The notes beneath the pieces were generated by a model. That model saw nothing but the letters and a program-made list of their open reading frames with translations. It did not search any database and was not told the origin of the DNA. 64,000 nucleotides of DNA from Lineus longissimus (Eukaryota; Nemertea; Pilidiophora; Heteronemertea; Lineidae), in assembly GCF_910592395.1 (NCBI RefSeq), contig NC_088325.1, positions 15,688,109 through 15,752,108 on the forward strand. The letters run 5' to 3'. Below are positions 24,071 to 36,442 of this stretch, piece by piece; the first letter of the stretch is position 1; every line of letters starts with the position of its first letter. Both the position numbers and the translations under genes were made by a program.

Positions 24071-24427
24071 CGGCTAGCATGCTAGTCTTCACCCTCACAC
24101 ATCAGTCTGCACAACCGTTGACCAAATTTACTCTTTGAATTCCAGGTCAGGCCTGAAGACAGTGACTTCAAGCACTGGCGAGGGCTGGAGGCCTCGGACA
24201 TGTTCATTGGCAGCCAAGGTCACATCCTCCTGGTCGACCACAACTGCCCAGAGCTTGGCAAGTGTATCATCCAAATTTATCAAGAAGGAACCTTCCTCAA
24301 CTACCCGCTACAAAAAGATCCATGGCTCCTGTTCCCAAAGTACATCACTGGTGATAGGAGAGGTAACTTCTTCGTGGTTGATCAGGGATCTGAGACTGTT
24401 AAGGTCTTTGCACTAGATGAGGAATAG
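19921..24427 (+). CDS. TRIM-like RING / B-box / coiled-coil protein, putative E3 ubiquitin ligase
   Basis: Three exons: 19921-22178, 23338-23443, 24146-24427; phases agree and give 881 residues. The ATG follows directly on an acceptor (CCCTTTCAG), implying a non-coding first exon. Residues 1 to about 210 are low-complexity, with a poly-Lys run near residue 70 and a poly-Pro run near 110-125. A C3HC4 RING spans about 217-266: CAIC, then Cys, His, CHEC and CMVC. Two B-box-like zinc motifs follow: about 301-342 (CIDC, CDEC, paired His) and about 359-390 (CLEC, CSNC, HEFH). A basic coiled coil spans about 400-560. The C-terminus has repeating strand patterns ending VVDQGSETVKVFALDEE, suggesting an NHL/beta-propeller-like fold as in TRIM2/3/71-type proteins. 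E3 ligase activity is inferred from the RING. I recognise no specific orthologue. Confidence 0.85.
22306..22701. mobile_element. Inverted-repeat element (MITE-like) in intron 1 of the TRIM-like gene
   Basis: About 72 bp at the left (22306-22377) is matched, imperfectly, by the inverse complement of 22630-22701. The best segment, GCGAGGTCGTTTCA followed by GACGCACGCCACTG, is nearly exact over about 44 bp. The core of about 250 bp has no coding potential. A 24-bp piece of the core (TACAGATGTCAAAATTTTCA...) recurs at about 23244-23267. No clear target duplication was found, so it could be an old, worn element. Confidence 0.65.
23123..23210 (+). repeat. tRNA-like Pol III A/B-box element (SINE head or tRNA pseudogene)
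   Basis: TGGTTCAGCGCTAAGAG resembles an A box, and GGTTCGACTCC about 40 bp later is a good B box inside the near-stem CGGG-TTCGACT-CCCG. A run of seven T follows at about 23203, which could stop Pol III. The two ends (GCCTTGA and GTCTGCC) do not pair as an acceptor stem, and the anticodon stem is poor. An active tRNA is therefore unlikely; a tRNA-derived SINE head or decayed tRNA fits better. It lies in intron 1 of the TRIM-like gene. Confidence 0.5.
24039..24072. repeat. (ATT)n microsatellite
   Basis: About eleven ATT units run uninterrupted in intron 2 of the TRIM-like gene, 75 bp before its last exon. Confidence 0.9.
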
Positions 24428-24475
24428 TTAAGGGAAAGACAGGATGCTTTGACGTAGAGCGATAGGACACTCAAC

Positions 24476-24612
24476 TAATAGATCTTCCCGCTACAGAAAA
24501 TCCCTTGCTCCTATATTCTCGAAATACCTCACCAGTGATAACAGAGGTTATTCTTCCGGTTGAACACGGATTGGAGAGAGCCAAGATACTTACACTTGAT
24601 GAGGAGTAATTG
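24476..24612 (+). pseudogene. Decayed tandem copy of the TRIM-like terminal exon
   Basis: This stretch matches the last ~130 bp of the TRIM-like terminal exon (from the region coding YPLQKDPWLLFPKYI to the stop) with many substitutions and small indels. It keeps the words CCCGCTACA, CACCAGTGATA.CAGAGGT, and CTTGATGAGGAGTAA in the same order and spacing. It begins about 50 bp after the intact stop codon. It has no complete frame and no acceptor of its own, so it is a partial duplication rather than an alternative exon. Confidence 0.75.
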
Positions 24613-25343
24613 AGGTCATGACAGGGTAACTTAGAGGACTCAAGACACAACTAATATCAGTATATTTGACAACTGGGTAGCCTTCTCCAGGTCTGAAATG
24701 AATACTAGCAACATTGACATGGCAAGTAAGCCAGTGTGAATCATTGAACGTGGTTGTCAAGAAGCAAGCTCCATCAGCCTCATTGTGCCCTTTCTTTCAA
24801 AACTGATAAGATGGCATTGGACCACCTTCTTGAACTCAACACATTCGTCATCTAGACTGAAAAAACCAGGGACATCGATTGACTGACACAAAGATGTTGA
24901 CTGCATGAAAAAAGCATTGTGTATTTGAAAATATCCTGAGAAATAGTAGAGGGTAGTGTAGAACAACAGAGAATAGAATGTATTAAGTTAGATTGCAGGA
25001 ATGATGTGAATAACGAACCCAATAACGATGTAGCTCCTTTCACGTCACAGGTCGCACGTTCCACTTCTCCGTGCGTTTTGTCAGTCACAAGGCACGGTGA
25101 AACTTGGCAAGTACATCCCGAGCACTGATTCAGATCATTCTGACGAGTATGAGATTCTGGATGAGCTACATGGAATTTTGTCTTTCATTTCCTCTTTCGC
25201 AGTTGCTTGGCGTCTAACGATTACTCAGTTCACCACTCAGAGCCGAGTAATATCATTCAGCACGCCTTGCCTTGAATCATTTTGGTCTTAAGATCGGAAG
25301 CTAACTTTGGGAGGGTGAATGATACGACTCTGTTTGTCGTCTC

Positions 25344-28300
25344 TCACAGTCTGGTGTTGAACTCATCGCTCAAGGCACTGATCATATGACTACCACTATC
25401 TTGAATCTGTTGTAGTTTGTCGAACCTCTTCATTGTCTCTACAATGAGAGGTGTCGCATTGCTACTCTTCAATTTTCCTTTGCCGGATTCTGAAGAGAGA
25501 AAAACAAGGATAAAAGTGTTATTCCTCACATGATATACATCATCCAATCAGGCTGATGGCTGATGATCGTGCCTTCTTTGGCCACATACATGCCTGGTTC
25601 TCAAATGTTAAAGATACAAGCACATATGTCCACTACGTCAAGTTGCATTGCATGGGCACGACACTACATTGTCTGATGATCGCCGTGCAAGCATCAGTAA
25701 CAAACAACTTGTTTGAGTGCATTATTTAACACCGAATGACATATCTCTGCATGTTTCCGGGCATGTTTCTCTCGTTGGCCATACAGTAGCAGTCTCACAA
25801 GCTTTAGAAGGTGTCAGACAACTTACCAGACTTTGTCAGGATGTCGAGAATTTCACAACCGCTGACCTGGATCTCACTGTTCTCGGGGAATTCCTTCATC
25901 GTTCCAAGAATCTGCACGACCAAGGTCGATGCAATATCCTCTAATACCAGTCCTGAAGAAGTGAGATGACTTCTCGTTTAAACCGAGATTACATCAGAGT
26001 CAAAGAAACTGGAGGCAGACTTCTAACGACCTGCACACATCCTAGGCCAATTAAGGACTCAACTGGGGACCTCGAGTGGCGAGACCTGGAGAAACAACCC
26101 GGCCAAAGCTAGACGAAAATATAGGCAACCTTTAAGGAAAAGAAGCCCCGAGGACTCGACTGGGGAACTTTGGCCAGAATCATGGAGAAAGTGGCCAGCT
26201 GACTCAAAAGGGAATCAGCGAGAGAGGCGTTGACAGGGTGCTTGGAGGGAGGAGAGCGACCACACGTTGTGAAAGGTAAAATGTGAAGAGGTCAGGGGTC
26301 CTCAGCGTATTTACTGTGCATCAGTCTGTTCCGGATGGACAACATGACGACCACTTGTACCCGCTCATTCTGTGTGTGGATGTCCATGATGGTCTGGAGG
26401 TGAGGCAGGAGATTCAAAGTCGAAAAGCCATCTTAAATGAAAGAAAAGCACAGCTATCAAATGGTGTGGGGGTTGGAAGGAGGTTCGAACTGCTCGTAGT
26501 TTATAGAACCAAGAGTAGAGTCTAAGTCTTTACTTTGAGACATTTCTGAAGCAACCTATATTAGTAAGGGTAGGCTACATGTACGGCCTCAAATGGGCCA
26601 TTGACACCTACCCCCAGCTGCGAGATAAGAGAGGGCGCCACATGCCAACAGCGCCAAGGTTTCATTGTTGGAGAAGTTCTTGATGACATAACTGATGACC
26701 TCAGCCATGACAGGAGTGCCTGGATGTCCATCTGAAGAAGACAAGTATTGGTATTGGACACGTCCTGTTCTTAATTTGAAAATTTTCCTACTGCCTGGAT
26801 TAGAAATGCCAAGTTAAATGAGGATTAATGATAGGAAATTACAAAACTGGATCTATCTCGACATACTCCTATTGGAGTTTTGTTGGTTGAACTCTGTACC
26901 CACGCACAAAACCACATGTCAAAATACCCAAACCTGATTGGCAAACTTACCCAAGACTAACATGGTGATGAGTCTACATCCACTCTTCAAGATCTCCACG
27001 TGTTTGGGGTGTCGTTGCATCAACTTTAGGACGACTTCGAGACCCTGGACCTGGTTGAACACCTGTAGTCCGGTCGAACCTGGAACAGGTAGTTTTGTTA
27101 TCAAACTATAAACGTGCAGTCGTGGATAAAAGGACTATGGGTTTGTGTTGGAAGGGCGGGACTTAATAGGGAGGATGGAGGGTCCGGTGTGTGGTTTCCT
27201 TGTGACTATGCACAAAATGGAAACCAGGTCCCCTTTGACAGAGTAATAAAAAGATTCCACGTTGCGAGTGCCTACTGTAAGCTAGCAGATACTCCTATTG
27301 GTCACTCGCAAACGATAATCTGTCCCACGACAGGACTTACCTGAGTATTTCAGATTATCCAAGCAAATAGCAGTGGCCAGGGCTTGTTGTTCATTGTCCT
27401 CGTCTCTGTGGTGGTGTGTGATCATTGACTCGGTCATCTGGAGCAGGATCTCCGGTGGTATGCCTGCAGAGGGAACACGACACCCGTGTTGAGTTGACCA
27501 ACAAAAGACCTTGCTCAATGCTGTTACAGAATTGATGGATTCATTTGACAGTTTTTCAGTAAATTAAACGAAACTGCAAAATCTCGCGTGACTCTCTGTC
27601 ATCTTGGTCGCTAAGACAGCAGGCAGTGATCGTCTCGTGTCATCAATGATATGTGGATGCGTGACAAAGGAACGGCATTCTGCAGACTCGCCATTGGTAA
27701 CCGCGTCGTCATGTGATGGCGCGAACGACGCTGGAGAGTGAAGGGGCTCAATATAGCTTACCGGAAACGCAGACGAGGTCGGCCAGAATGGAACAGGCGA
27801 GGTGCATTACGGTTTTATCATCCGGGTATTTCCTCAGTGCAGCCAGTATGTGTGGGATGCTGGAACTCTCCACCAGGCGGAGGTTGGACACCTCTGAAAG
27901 CAAAATAACCTTAAAACGAAGTCTGTCGAACATACCAAAATCTCAGGACATCTGTCGTGTACAGCCTGTAACCCAGATGCGAGGTTAGTGTACTGCCCGA
28001 TCTCCCAACGAGAAAACAATCACTGCCCAATATCGCTATGCACTGGCAGGCAAGTAAGCTGCATGGACAGCCATAGCAATGTTTATTAATGACAAGGGTT
28101 GGAACTCTTACCATGTCCAGAGATGTTGGCCATAGCCCCAAGAGCCCCCACGACCAGTTCTCGCTTCTCCTTGAAGTTCCTGATGCAGTTCACGAGAGCT
28201 TGGACGCCATTATTGTTGACAATAAACATCTTGTTGTTTGTGACTGTAAACAAAGTAAATGCTGAGTGTCCACGTGGTAGATGCCGTTAGATGTTAGGGT

Positions 28301-31300
28301 CTGGTCGACCGGTGTTTGCAATGTCCCCCGCTTACTAGTCAATATTCAAGGCATCTTCGTTATCAAGAAAAAATATCTTATCCACCCTGGTCCTACATAC
28401 CCAATCTTGCCGCCGACCGGATATCAAAAAGACAATGAAATAATCAAACAAGACCTACTCACCCCGGTGAGCAATATTAGCCAATGCACTGCATCCATAC
28501 AGCTGAATGGATTCAGACATTTCAAATCTCAGCATGGTGTCAACAATGGCTGGCACAGCGCCCTCTTGTGGGATTAATGTACGGAGATGCTCTGAAAAAG
28601 AAAGATGGCGGATTCAAGATGGCCGCTAGGTTACTCATCTTTTGGCTGTGTCAACACAAAGTCTACAGAAAAGCGATGGTCAATGCATTGATCGGGTGGT
28701 ACATAGGCTGGGGTGACAAAGGTTGGATCATGCGGTCCAGTGACTTCACGAAGGAGATGAAGAAGGTGAAACAGTCTGAGAGAAACAGCAAAGCTATATG
28801 CTGCTGTTGTTATGAGAAAGAAGGTAACTATGTTTGGTCAACGAAAGAAGAAGTAGAAGTGGCTTGGAAGAAATGAGATTAATGTGGGTTTTTTCACACT
28901 TCACCGGAAGGTTCTTCTTACCGTCAAGAGCGAGGTTCCCCAGCGCACTGATAGCATTCTCCTGATAGGTCCTGCTCTCCTGAAACATGGCCATGCCCTC
29001 CACCAAGCATTCAACCCCCTTCAACTCAAAGAAAAGTTGCTTCGATGTATCTGAAGGTAAATTATTAAATGACTTTTACTGTGTGCTGAGGTTGGTTTTA
29101 ATGACTATTCGTGGTGATAGCTGATGGCGACAATGTCTCTAATGTGGTCATTGCAAGGAGAGAAGGGGTTTCAAACTTGAATTAAGTGAGGTAGCTGCGG
29201 TTATCACAACTCTATGAGGAATCGATGGGGTACTAATATCAAAGTAGTTGGTATGACATGTTTTCTGATTCGTGGTGGTTGGTATCATGTGGAATCGCCC
29301 CAACGCCCAGCCTCTCTCGTGGAGGCCTTATAGACCGTCGGGTGTCCAAGCAAGACAAAGAAACAGAGAGGACCTTGATACAGTTGGCAATAGGCTGCCG
29401 TGTCAGTTCACTTTCAGCATTGCTGTTGTTGTCCCGGGATTATATGATTAGATTGACATATTTGAAGAGACCTACCGCTGTTCGCCGCGGCCTGCTCTAT
29501 GACAAAGGCTATCTGTGTGAACATGTGGAAGTTCTCTTCATGATTGGTCATCGCGTTGACGAGCAACTGGACCACGTGAGTATCAGACATGAGCGGCAAG
29601 ATGGCGGCTGAAAAAAACACGGCGGAAGTCATGTGTTGATATTCTTGCAACACTCTACAGAGTACCATTCCTTATTATGCGGTGTTATTTCCTTCAAGAA
29701 CAGGACGATTATGAATCAGCAAAGTTACTTGGGTCAGCTGGATTTATGACAGCGCAGCTTTTGGCAAGGATACCCCTCCCCAACGGCATAAGCGGATGAA
29801 GCAACGACGATCTGGCAATCCCTTGACAGTAAGTGTTGTTCAGTATTAAACTCTACCAACGACCGTCGACAGAATTGCCTACCAACTCACCAACTCACCA
29901 ACTCACCAACTCACCAACTCACCATGAGAGAAACCACCAACTGCCAACTGATACCAAGACCATGTCCAATGAGACGGGATCTTTACTTCAAGTTCAAGCC
30001 AACTGAACCTGCCACTTCACTGAGATGAGATGCAACGGATTACTGCTCAAGCTAACCTGGTAAATGCCTCATTGAGTTGCCCACAATCCATGCGCAGTAC
30101 TCTTGGATCTGCTCGTCTTCAGGGTAGTACTTCATGACCTTCAGCACGTGCGACAGCCCGGTGAGTTCATGGAAATGACTGCAGCAGGGTTCGCCTGAAG
30201 CAGTGCAGAGATGGACTCATGAATTAATAAGCAGAGGGAAACAGACAGAATGAGATGAGGGGATATTTAGAGGACATTCATTTCCGTCTTCTAGTCTTCT
30301 ACCAATGCCGGTTCGAGTAGCTTGTTCTTGACAAAACTGTACCAACTTTTGAAAAGTGAAAGCTTGAAATGTGTCAGGAACAGAATAAGCGATTGAAGGT
30401 GAATCCGTTATCAGAGGAACCAGCTCCATGATCCGTGAGAGGATTTTCCGGATATCAAAAGTAGGAGCAGCTCTAGATCTACTTTTCAGGTTTAAATCGT
30501 CGACTTACATTCCTGTGTGATGCACGAGAGCGCCCAGAGCCCACATTCCTGCACAGTGGGGTCTTCAAAATGGCGAATGGTCGCCTCCAGGACAGTTTCA
30601 ACTGTACCAAAGTCATCATGCGATGCGATGCTCATGCATACTGTGCTTGCCATGCTGCCTAATGTCAGACACGCCTTGGTGATCACAGAGATATTTGCTG
30701 GGAAGCTTTTCAAACTCTTCAGAAGAGATTGAAGGATCACGTGTAAAATGGCGTCGGTTTCAACTGCAATGAGAGTAAAAACTATAATGGCAGCTTCACC
30801 CCGGGGAAGCTAAACTTGCTCAAGTGGTATCGGAGAACGGGACGAGGTCGGTCCAATACGTGCGGAGTGTACTCCGGTCCTGCACACACACGTTTGGGCG
30901 TAGGGCGTATGAAGGAGTTAACATCACCAAATATCAATGGCGCCTTCCATGGTGTTGCTCAACAAGGCTTGTATTTTGAGTGTATGCGGAGAATGAGTCC
31001 TATCACCTGGTTCTTACCTTGCTGAATACATATACCCATCAAGTCGCTCACATAGCAATGAATATCAGCATCCTTTGGGTAATTCTCTAACAGTTTAAGT
31101 AGGCCTGAAATGTCCTCTTCGCTGATGGCCATGTCATCTTCCTCACCTGGAAAAGAATTGTTTACATCATCAATGGTGGTTTGATCAAAAGATCCATGAA
31201 GAAGAAGGGACAACGTGTTTGTTTCTGGGCGACTAGTTGTAGAAACTAAAAGAAGAGTGATAAAAACGGAACCTATATGCGCTGCAATACATAAAGGGGA

Positions 31301-34300
31301 GCGCGTAACATCTCATTCGAGTCATATATTGGGAATGCGTAAAGTGGCAAGTGGGGTGAACAGTCTAGAGTAGGCCTGGTAAGGAGGGAGTCTGCATGGA
31401 GAAGAAGTACATGCCTCCGCTATGAATGAGAAGGAGCGTATGGGGAAGGAGTATAACGAGGAAATGTGTATAGAAAAAGGTGATAGCCACTTCTAATTTC
31501 AGTAATAAGATGGGCTCATGCATGGAGGAGGTTGCCATAGGCCTATGCATCTGCAACGTATAGCCTAGATATCAATAAGATGGGCTCATGCATGAGGAGG
31601 TTGCATAGGCCTATGCATCTGCAACGTATAGCCTAGATATCAATAAGATGGGCTCATGCATGGAGGAGGTTGCCATAGGCCTATGCATCTGCAACGTATA
31701 GCCTAGATATCAATAAGATGGGCTCATGCATGGAGGAGGTTGCCATAGGCCTATATATCTGCAACGTGTAGCCTAGATATCAATAAGATGGGCTCTTGCA
31801 TGGAGGAGGTTGCCATAGGCCTATATATCTGCAACGTGTAGCCTAGATATCAATAAGATGGGCTCTTGCATGGAGGAGGTTGCCATAGGCCTATATACCT
31901 GCAACGTGTAGCCTAGATATCAATAAGATGGGCTCATGCATGGAGGAGGTTGCCATAGGCCTATATATCTGCAACGTGTAGCCTAGATATCAATAAGATG
32001 GGCTCTTGCATGGAGGAGGTTGCCATAGGCCTATATATCTGCAACGTGTAGCCTAGATATCAATAAGATGGGCTCTTGCATGGAGGAGGTTGCCATAGGC
32101 CTATATATCTGCAACGTGTAGCCTAGATATCAACTATGAAAGGGAGTTCCGTGTTACAGGGAACCAAGACTCTATGTGTGAGTGATCTTGTTCTAAATGC
32201 TGGTGGCTTTCTAATTGTGGCGAAGAAATATTATACTTACAATGAAACCCGTTCGAAACAAAGATCATGGTCTTGCAGGCGAGACTTACAAGGTCAAGGT
32301 CAAGGTCACTTACGTCCTGTTTGATGACCTTGAGCAGAGCCTCAAAACCTCCGTTCTCTAAAATGTATCGGCAACCCGCCGCTGAAAGGGAACGAGGTGA
32401 CAGTTGGCGAACTTTTTATTTCATGTATAAATGTTCAGGATTAACTATTCCACAAGAGGGTCTTGAATTCACTCCAAACGGAATCCTAATCCTGTGTTTA
32501 CTGATTGTTCTGGGGTTACTTGCTGGGTAGAGCTCGGCCTTAAGCTATGTTCGCAAACTAGTCTCTTGTAAGATCGGACTACTTATCTGCTAACAGGTCT
32601 TAGAACTCGTCCACACGGAGATTTGAGCGACCATCCTACCTGATGTGTGCGCAAACTTGAGCAACGACAACACTGCTTCCTTCATGACTGTCACACTCTC
32701 CCAGTTCTCATTGAGGGCGCTGATCAAAGTGATGATGGCGTCCTTGCGTTTGAGAATAACTTCAACCGTGGCTGAAAGATTTCGTCGACAGTATAAAGGA
32801 GTTTGTAGCGGACCCTCCCACACATTGAGCACGTGTTATAAGTCTATAGTTCTAAAGGTCCACACCGATGGATTCCAACGCCATCGGAATCCAACGGGTG
32901 TCATTTACCACTATACATCATCAACAAGTTCCAATCTAAATGTTGACGCTCAGTTAATTAAATGACATTCTATTCGCAACATCCGCAATGTGATTTTGGC
33001 GAACCGATTCTTAGTGTTTTGTCAAAATTGCCAAATATGGCGCATGGCAAGATATGTGTATAATCAAACTCACATTCATCAGCGTAATACCCGAGATCTT
33101 TGCAGCCTTTCAATTGGGCACCCTCGTCCGTAGTATTTAGTACAGCGTCGATTACTTCAGATATAGGTTTGAACTTGTGGCCTGGAATCGAGGTCGAAAT
33201 GGTTGGACAAAATTAACTGTTATTAGCACATAATTGTTTGATATCACTGGCGTCTGATGAGGAGTTCAATGAAATCATCACCCTGGCAATGCGAGGCAGC
33301 GAAATAAAACACATTTCTTTATTGGTCGATTTCGAATATGGGTTGCAGGCTAGCCTCATTCCAATTGGACAATAAAAAAGATGACAAAAACTTATACTTG
33401 GGGTCGAACCGCGCATACTTGGGGTCGAACCGCAAAAGCAGGAAGCCATTAGCTCTTCCATAGCACAATCTTGACCTCGCCATTGCCTAATCCTTACTGA
33501 CCTTCAGAATAGAGACAGGTTGACCTGAACCGTGACCGTGACCTTCCTTTGGTGACTTCTCCCACTCACATTATTATATTTGTTCCCCAACCCGCCTCGC
33601 TTTAATTTCAACTCAATCGCTGGGGGTTTGGTTCATCGTTCAACCCACTCTCAAATGCCGAGGTGAATATTCGGTATTGCGGACGCTCCCGAAGTCCCCG
33701 AGAACGAAGATGACGTCAAATGTTTACCCACCTTGACTTGGAACCGTCAGCGAGATTTGGAGAGGAGGAAGTGGCGACGCCTCGAGTGCACTGAGGCAGT
33801 CACTGTACGATGTTATTTCCAATGGCTGGTTCGTACCTGAAAATGAAGGATTGCGGGCAAGTGGCTCTCTGTATTTTGTGGAACGTGCAATTCGTGCTTT
33901 GCATGAGTGTGCAGAAAGAAGCCGAACATCGGGGGTTTGGGCACGGCCGAGTCTTCTTAAGTGATTTGGGTGTCGCGTCAAGACTGCGAATTGGACATGT
34001 GTTCCGATGACTTACATCTTAAGTGGAGAACTCTGCCACAGTCACATGTTATTATATGGACGGGGCGCGTCGCGTCAGATGATGAGCTTCTTTGTTTCTG
34101 TCGTCTGCTGGAGTCCTGGATGTCCTGAAGGCGACAAGAAACGATTCAAAATTGTACAGGAATTGATATGAACTATCAGCGGGCGAACTGTGATGAAGAG
34201 CTATTCGACTCTTCAGCAAATCAGTACTGAACACTTTCGTCTGCGACGGGTGATACGATCACTTGTTGACTAGAAATCAAATATGGCCGCCATGGTGACC

Positions 34301-35435
34301 ATGTTTAAGCTGCCATCTTGAAAGCAACTACTATATTTCCTTCCTTACTTAGATCAGAGTCTTTCAATTGAAAGACTGCTGAGATCTTTAAAACGTGGCA
34401 CATTGACCGAGTTGTAAGGATAGTCCGAGTTACCTTCATGCTGACCCCGTCAGTAATTTCCGCAGACGTTGATGTGACGTCATCAACACTTCCGGCATGC
34501 GCTCTCATGGAAGCACTCAGCGGTGCACGAGGCCTTACATCCAGGGTATTCTCCGTCCAGTATTTATCAGAAATGACATTGGTTTCCTTAGAAGCCAGAC
34601 GCATTACCGGAGAAATGGACGTAAATGGCGATGCCTTAAAAGACGGCCGCTTGGACGGTTTCTTTGATGTGTGAATGGCAGACGGGAACGGGGTTGAGTA
34701 GTCTACCATGACTTCATCAACTCCAGGAGAGCTTTCGAGTTGCAGCAAAGGAGCATCTCCAGTGCACATGCGTATACCGGTCCGGCGGATTTCTTCCGAA
34801 TGTTGTAAGCTGTCCCATGATGACCCGACTTCAATGGATCTAAATCTCTGTAACGAAATTAAAAAAATACCTCAAACGTTAAGAGATCTTACCACAGATG
34901 AATAACGCCATAAATGGACAGCTGTACTACCATGCAATCAGACATAATCTTGTTTGTCTTCCAGATGATAAGGTCTGCATCGCGATCGATCTCCCGATCT
35001 CCCGGTCCCGTAGTATATACCGTCCCTTTAAAATTCGGCAAGTCCGTAAACTGAGCTGATCTGCGCTTAGCGACGGTTGCCTATACCGAGGCTTGGAGAC
35101 TGTTCTGATCATCTCACCTTTTTTCTCTGGTCATCGCAATCCTCGACTGCAATCTGCGGCACGAGTCCCATGGGCATGAGAGAGGAGCTGGCTGACGGCC
35201 GCCTGGGGAAGCCGCTGTAGACTCTGCCACTGAAGGGCGTGGTGAACAGAGGCCCGGCCAGGGAGCGCCTCCGGAGTGAGGCAACCAAGATTTGACTGGT
35301 TGGGAGCCGCAAGAGAGCGGGGTTGCTCGGGGTTTTGCAGCCCGGGTCGTTGGTCGTGGAGTCGGCAGGTTGGAGGCTGGGGCTAGAGCCTGATTTTGTC
35401 ACCATGATGGCTGGAAGTGAGACTTGGGTGGACAT
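25344..35435 (-). CDS. Armadillo-repeat protein, 21 exons
   Basis: Exons in transcript order: 35435-35118, 34847-34434, 34124-34016, 33836-33732, 33181-33074, 32771-32640, 32381-32241, 31146-31018, 30763-30509, 30194-30057, 29607-29476, 29050-28922, 28591-28463, 28243-28112, 27893-27762, 27463-27341, 27079-26951, 26731-26612, 26431-26315, 25952-25827, 25489-25344. All phases agree; 1087 residues. Exons 1-4 (about 315 residues) are Ser/Pro-rich and probably disordered. From exon 5 on there are about 17 ARM-type helical repeats; examples of the repeat end are NAISALGNLALD, SALANIAHR and GALGAMANISGH. Almost every repeat is one exon of 117-141 nt bounded by phase-1 introns; exon 9 (255 nt) holds two. 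No kinase, LRR or other catalytic domain is present. A scaffold role is inference. I do not recognise a named orthologue. Confidence 0.88.
29886..29924. repeat. 10-bp tandem repeat CCAACTCACC
   Basis: About four to five copies of the word CCAACTCA(CC) lie in an intron of the armadillo gene (between exons 10 and 11). It is short and perfect. Confidence 0.85.
31501..32134. repeat. 70-bp tandem array x9 in intron 7 of the armadillo gene
   Basis: Nine units of 70 bp contain AATAAGATGGGCTC, GGAGGAGGTTGCCATAGGCC and GCAACGT.TAGCCTAGATAT. Units fall into two sub-types (ATGCATCT/ACGTATAG early, ATATATCT/ACGTGTAG later; GGGCTCATG or GGGCTCTTG), so the array grew by block duplication. One early unit has lost two bases. 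The array fills over half of the 1.1-kb intron between exons 7 and 8. Confidence 0.95.
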
Positions 35436-36442
35436 GGTATGAGTGATAGATCAGCTGGAAAACAAGGAAATATATAGTATTAATAACAGACCACCATCGT
35501 GCCCTGGCATCTTCATTCAATCAATGAATATGAGATACTGATATGATATCCTGATGGCATTACACATCATATTACAGCTAAACACTGATACCAAAGCATT
35601 ATTCTTCTCCTCTGAAGAGAAACACATGAAAACTTACCTTTTACGACAACCACTCTTACTGACTCCCAGTCCTGATGCACGGCCAAGTGAATACACTATA
35701 CTCCCGTACATTCAGCAAGGCCTGTTTGACGTAATAGCGATTCTTTTCAATAGGCCCTCTTCACAATAAGCAATGGGTTTGATACTGTTGCGTCCTTTAT
35801 TGTGGTATTATGACGGCCGCCAGCAAAATAGGCTTTTAGAAATGACAAGGGCTCGTAAAATACTTTGTGTCATCCATGAAATGAAAGTGTGTCAACCTAT
35901 CGGGTGCCCCCAACAGACTAGGAGCAGGATGCCTTGCCTGTCAGACTCCAGGCATGAACGAGATAAGAAGGCGAATCATGCTAGTACTGCTTTATTTGGA
36001 AAATACTCGGTTTTAGGAAGACCTTCGTGCCGTCAGAACTCTGTGTCGGAGATTGAGTTCGGAGACTCTGCCTTGCGGGCTAAAAACAAAGGAACAACTT
36101 CACAATGCTTTTTTCAGAGCGTATCCCGTCGCTCAGATCCGGGTGTTTCGCTTGATGCCAGCCTCGATGAGGAGGATCACTCACATGGTGTAAATGACCT
36201 CACGTCGTAAAATATGTCGAAAGAACCGTCGCTTTTTTTAGAATACAGAACATACATTAGCACTACAAAGTTGCGACGATTGTAAAGACGAAGAATACAA
36301 TGTCCAATCAGAGAGAGTCGAATTCTGCATCACCGGTACAGACATTGGAAATTAACCAATCGCATGGTGTCTGTCCTTTTTTTCGGAAATGTCGTCTGTT
36401 ATTTTGCATTCGCTGAAGAATCGATGACTGATTTTATGTCGA
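35436..36442. other. Intergenic region, armadillo gene 5' / carboxylesterase 3'
   Basis: This holds the promoter side of the armadillo gene and the 3' flank of the carboxylesterase gene, both on the minus strand. A 145-codon open frame on the + strand (35773-36210) has a Ser-rich acidic C-terminal half that could be coding. I see no clear splice sites, partner exons or family match, so it is not called as a gene. Confidence 0.4.

Noticed and set aside
35773-36210. 145-codon + frame
   Set aside because: The Ser-rich second half could be coding, but no partner exons or homology are seen; left as an open question in the intergenic entry.
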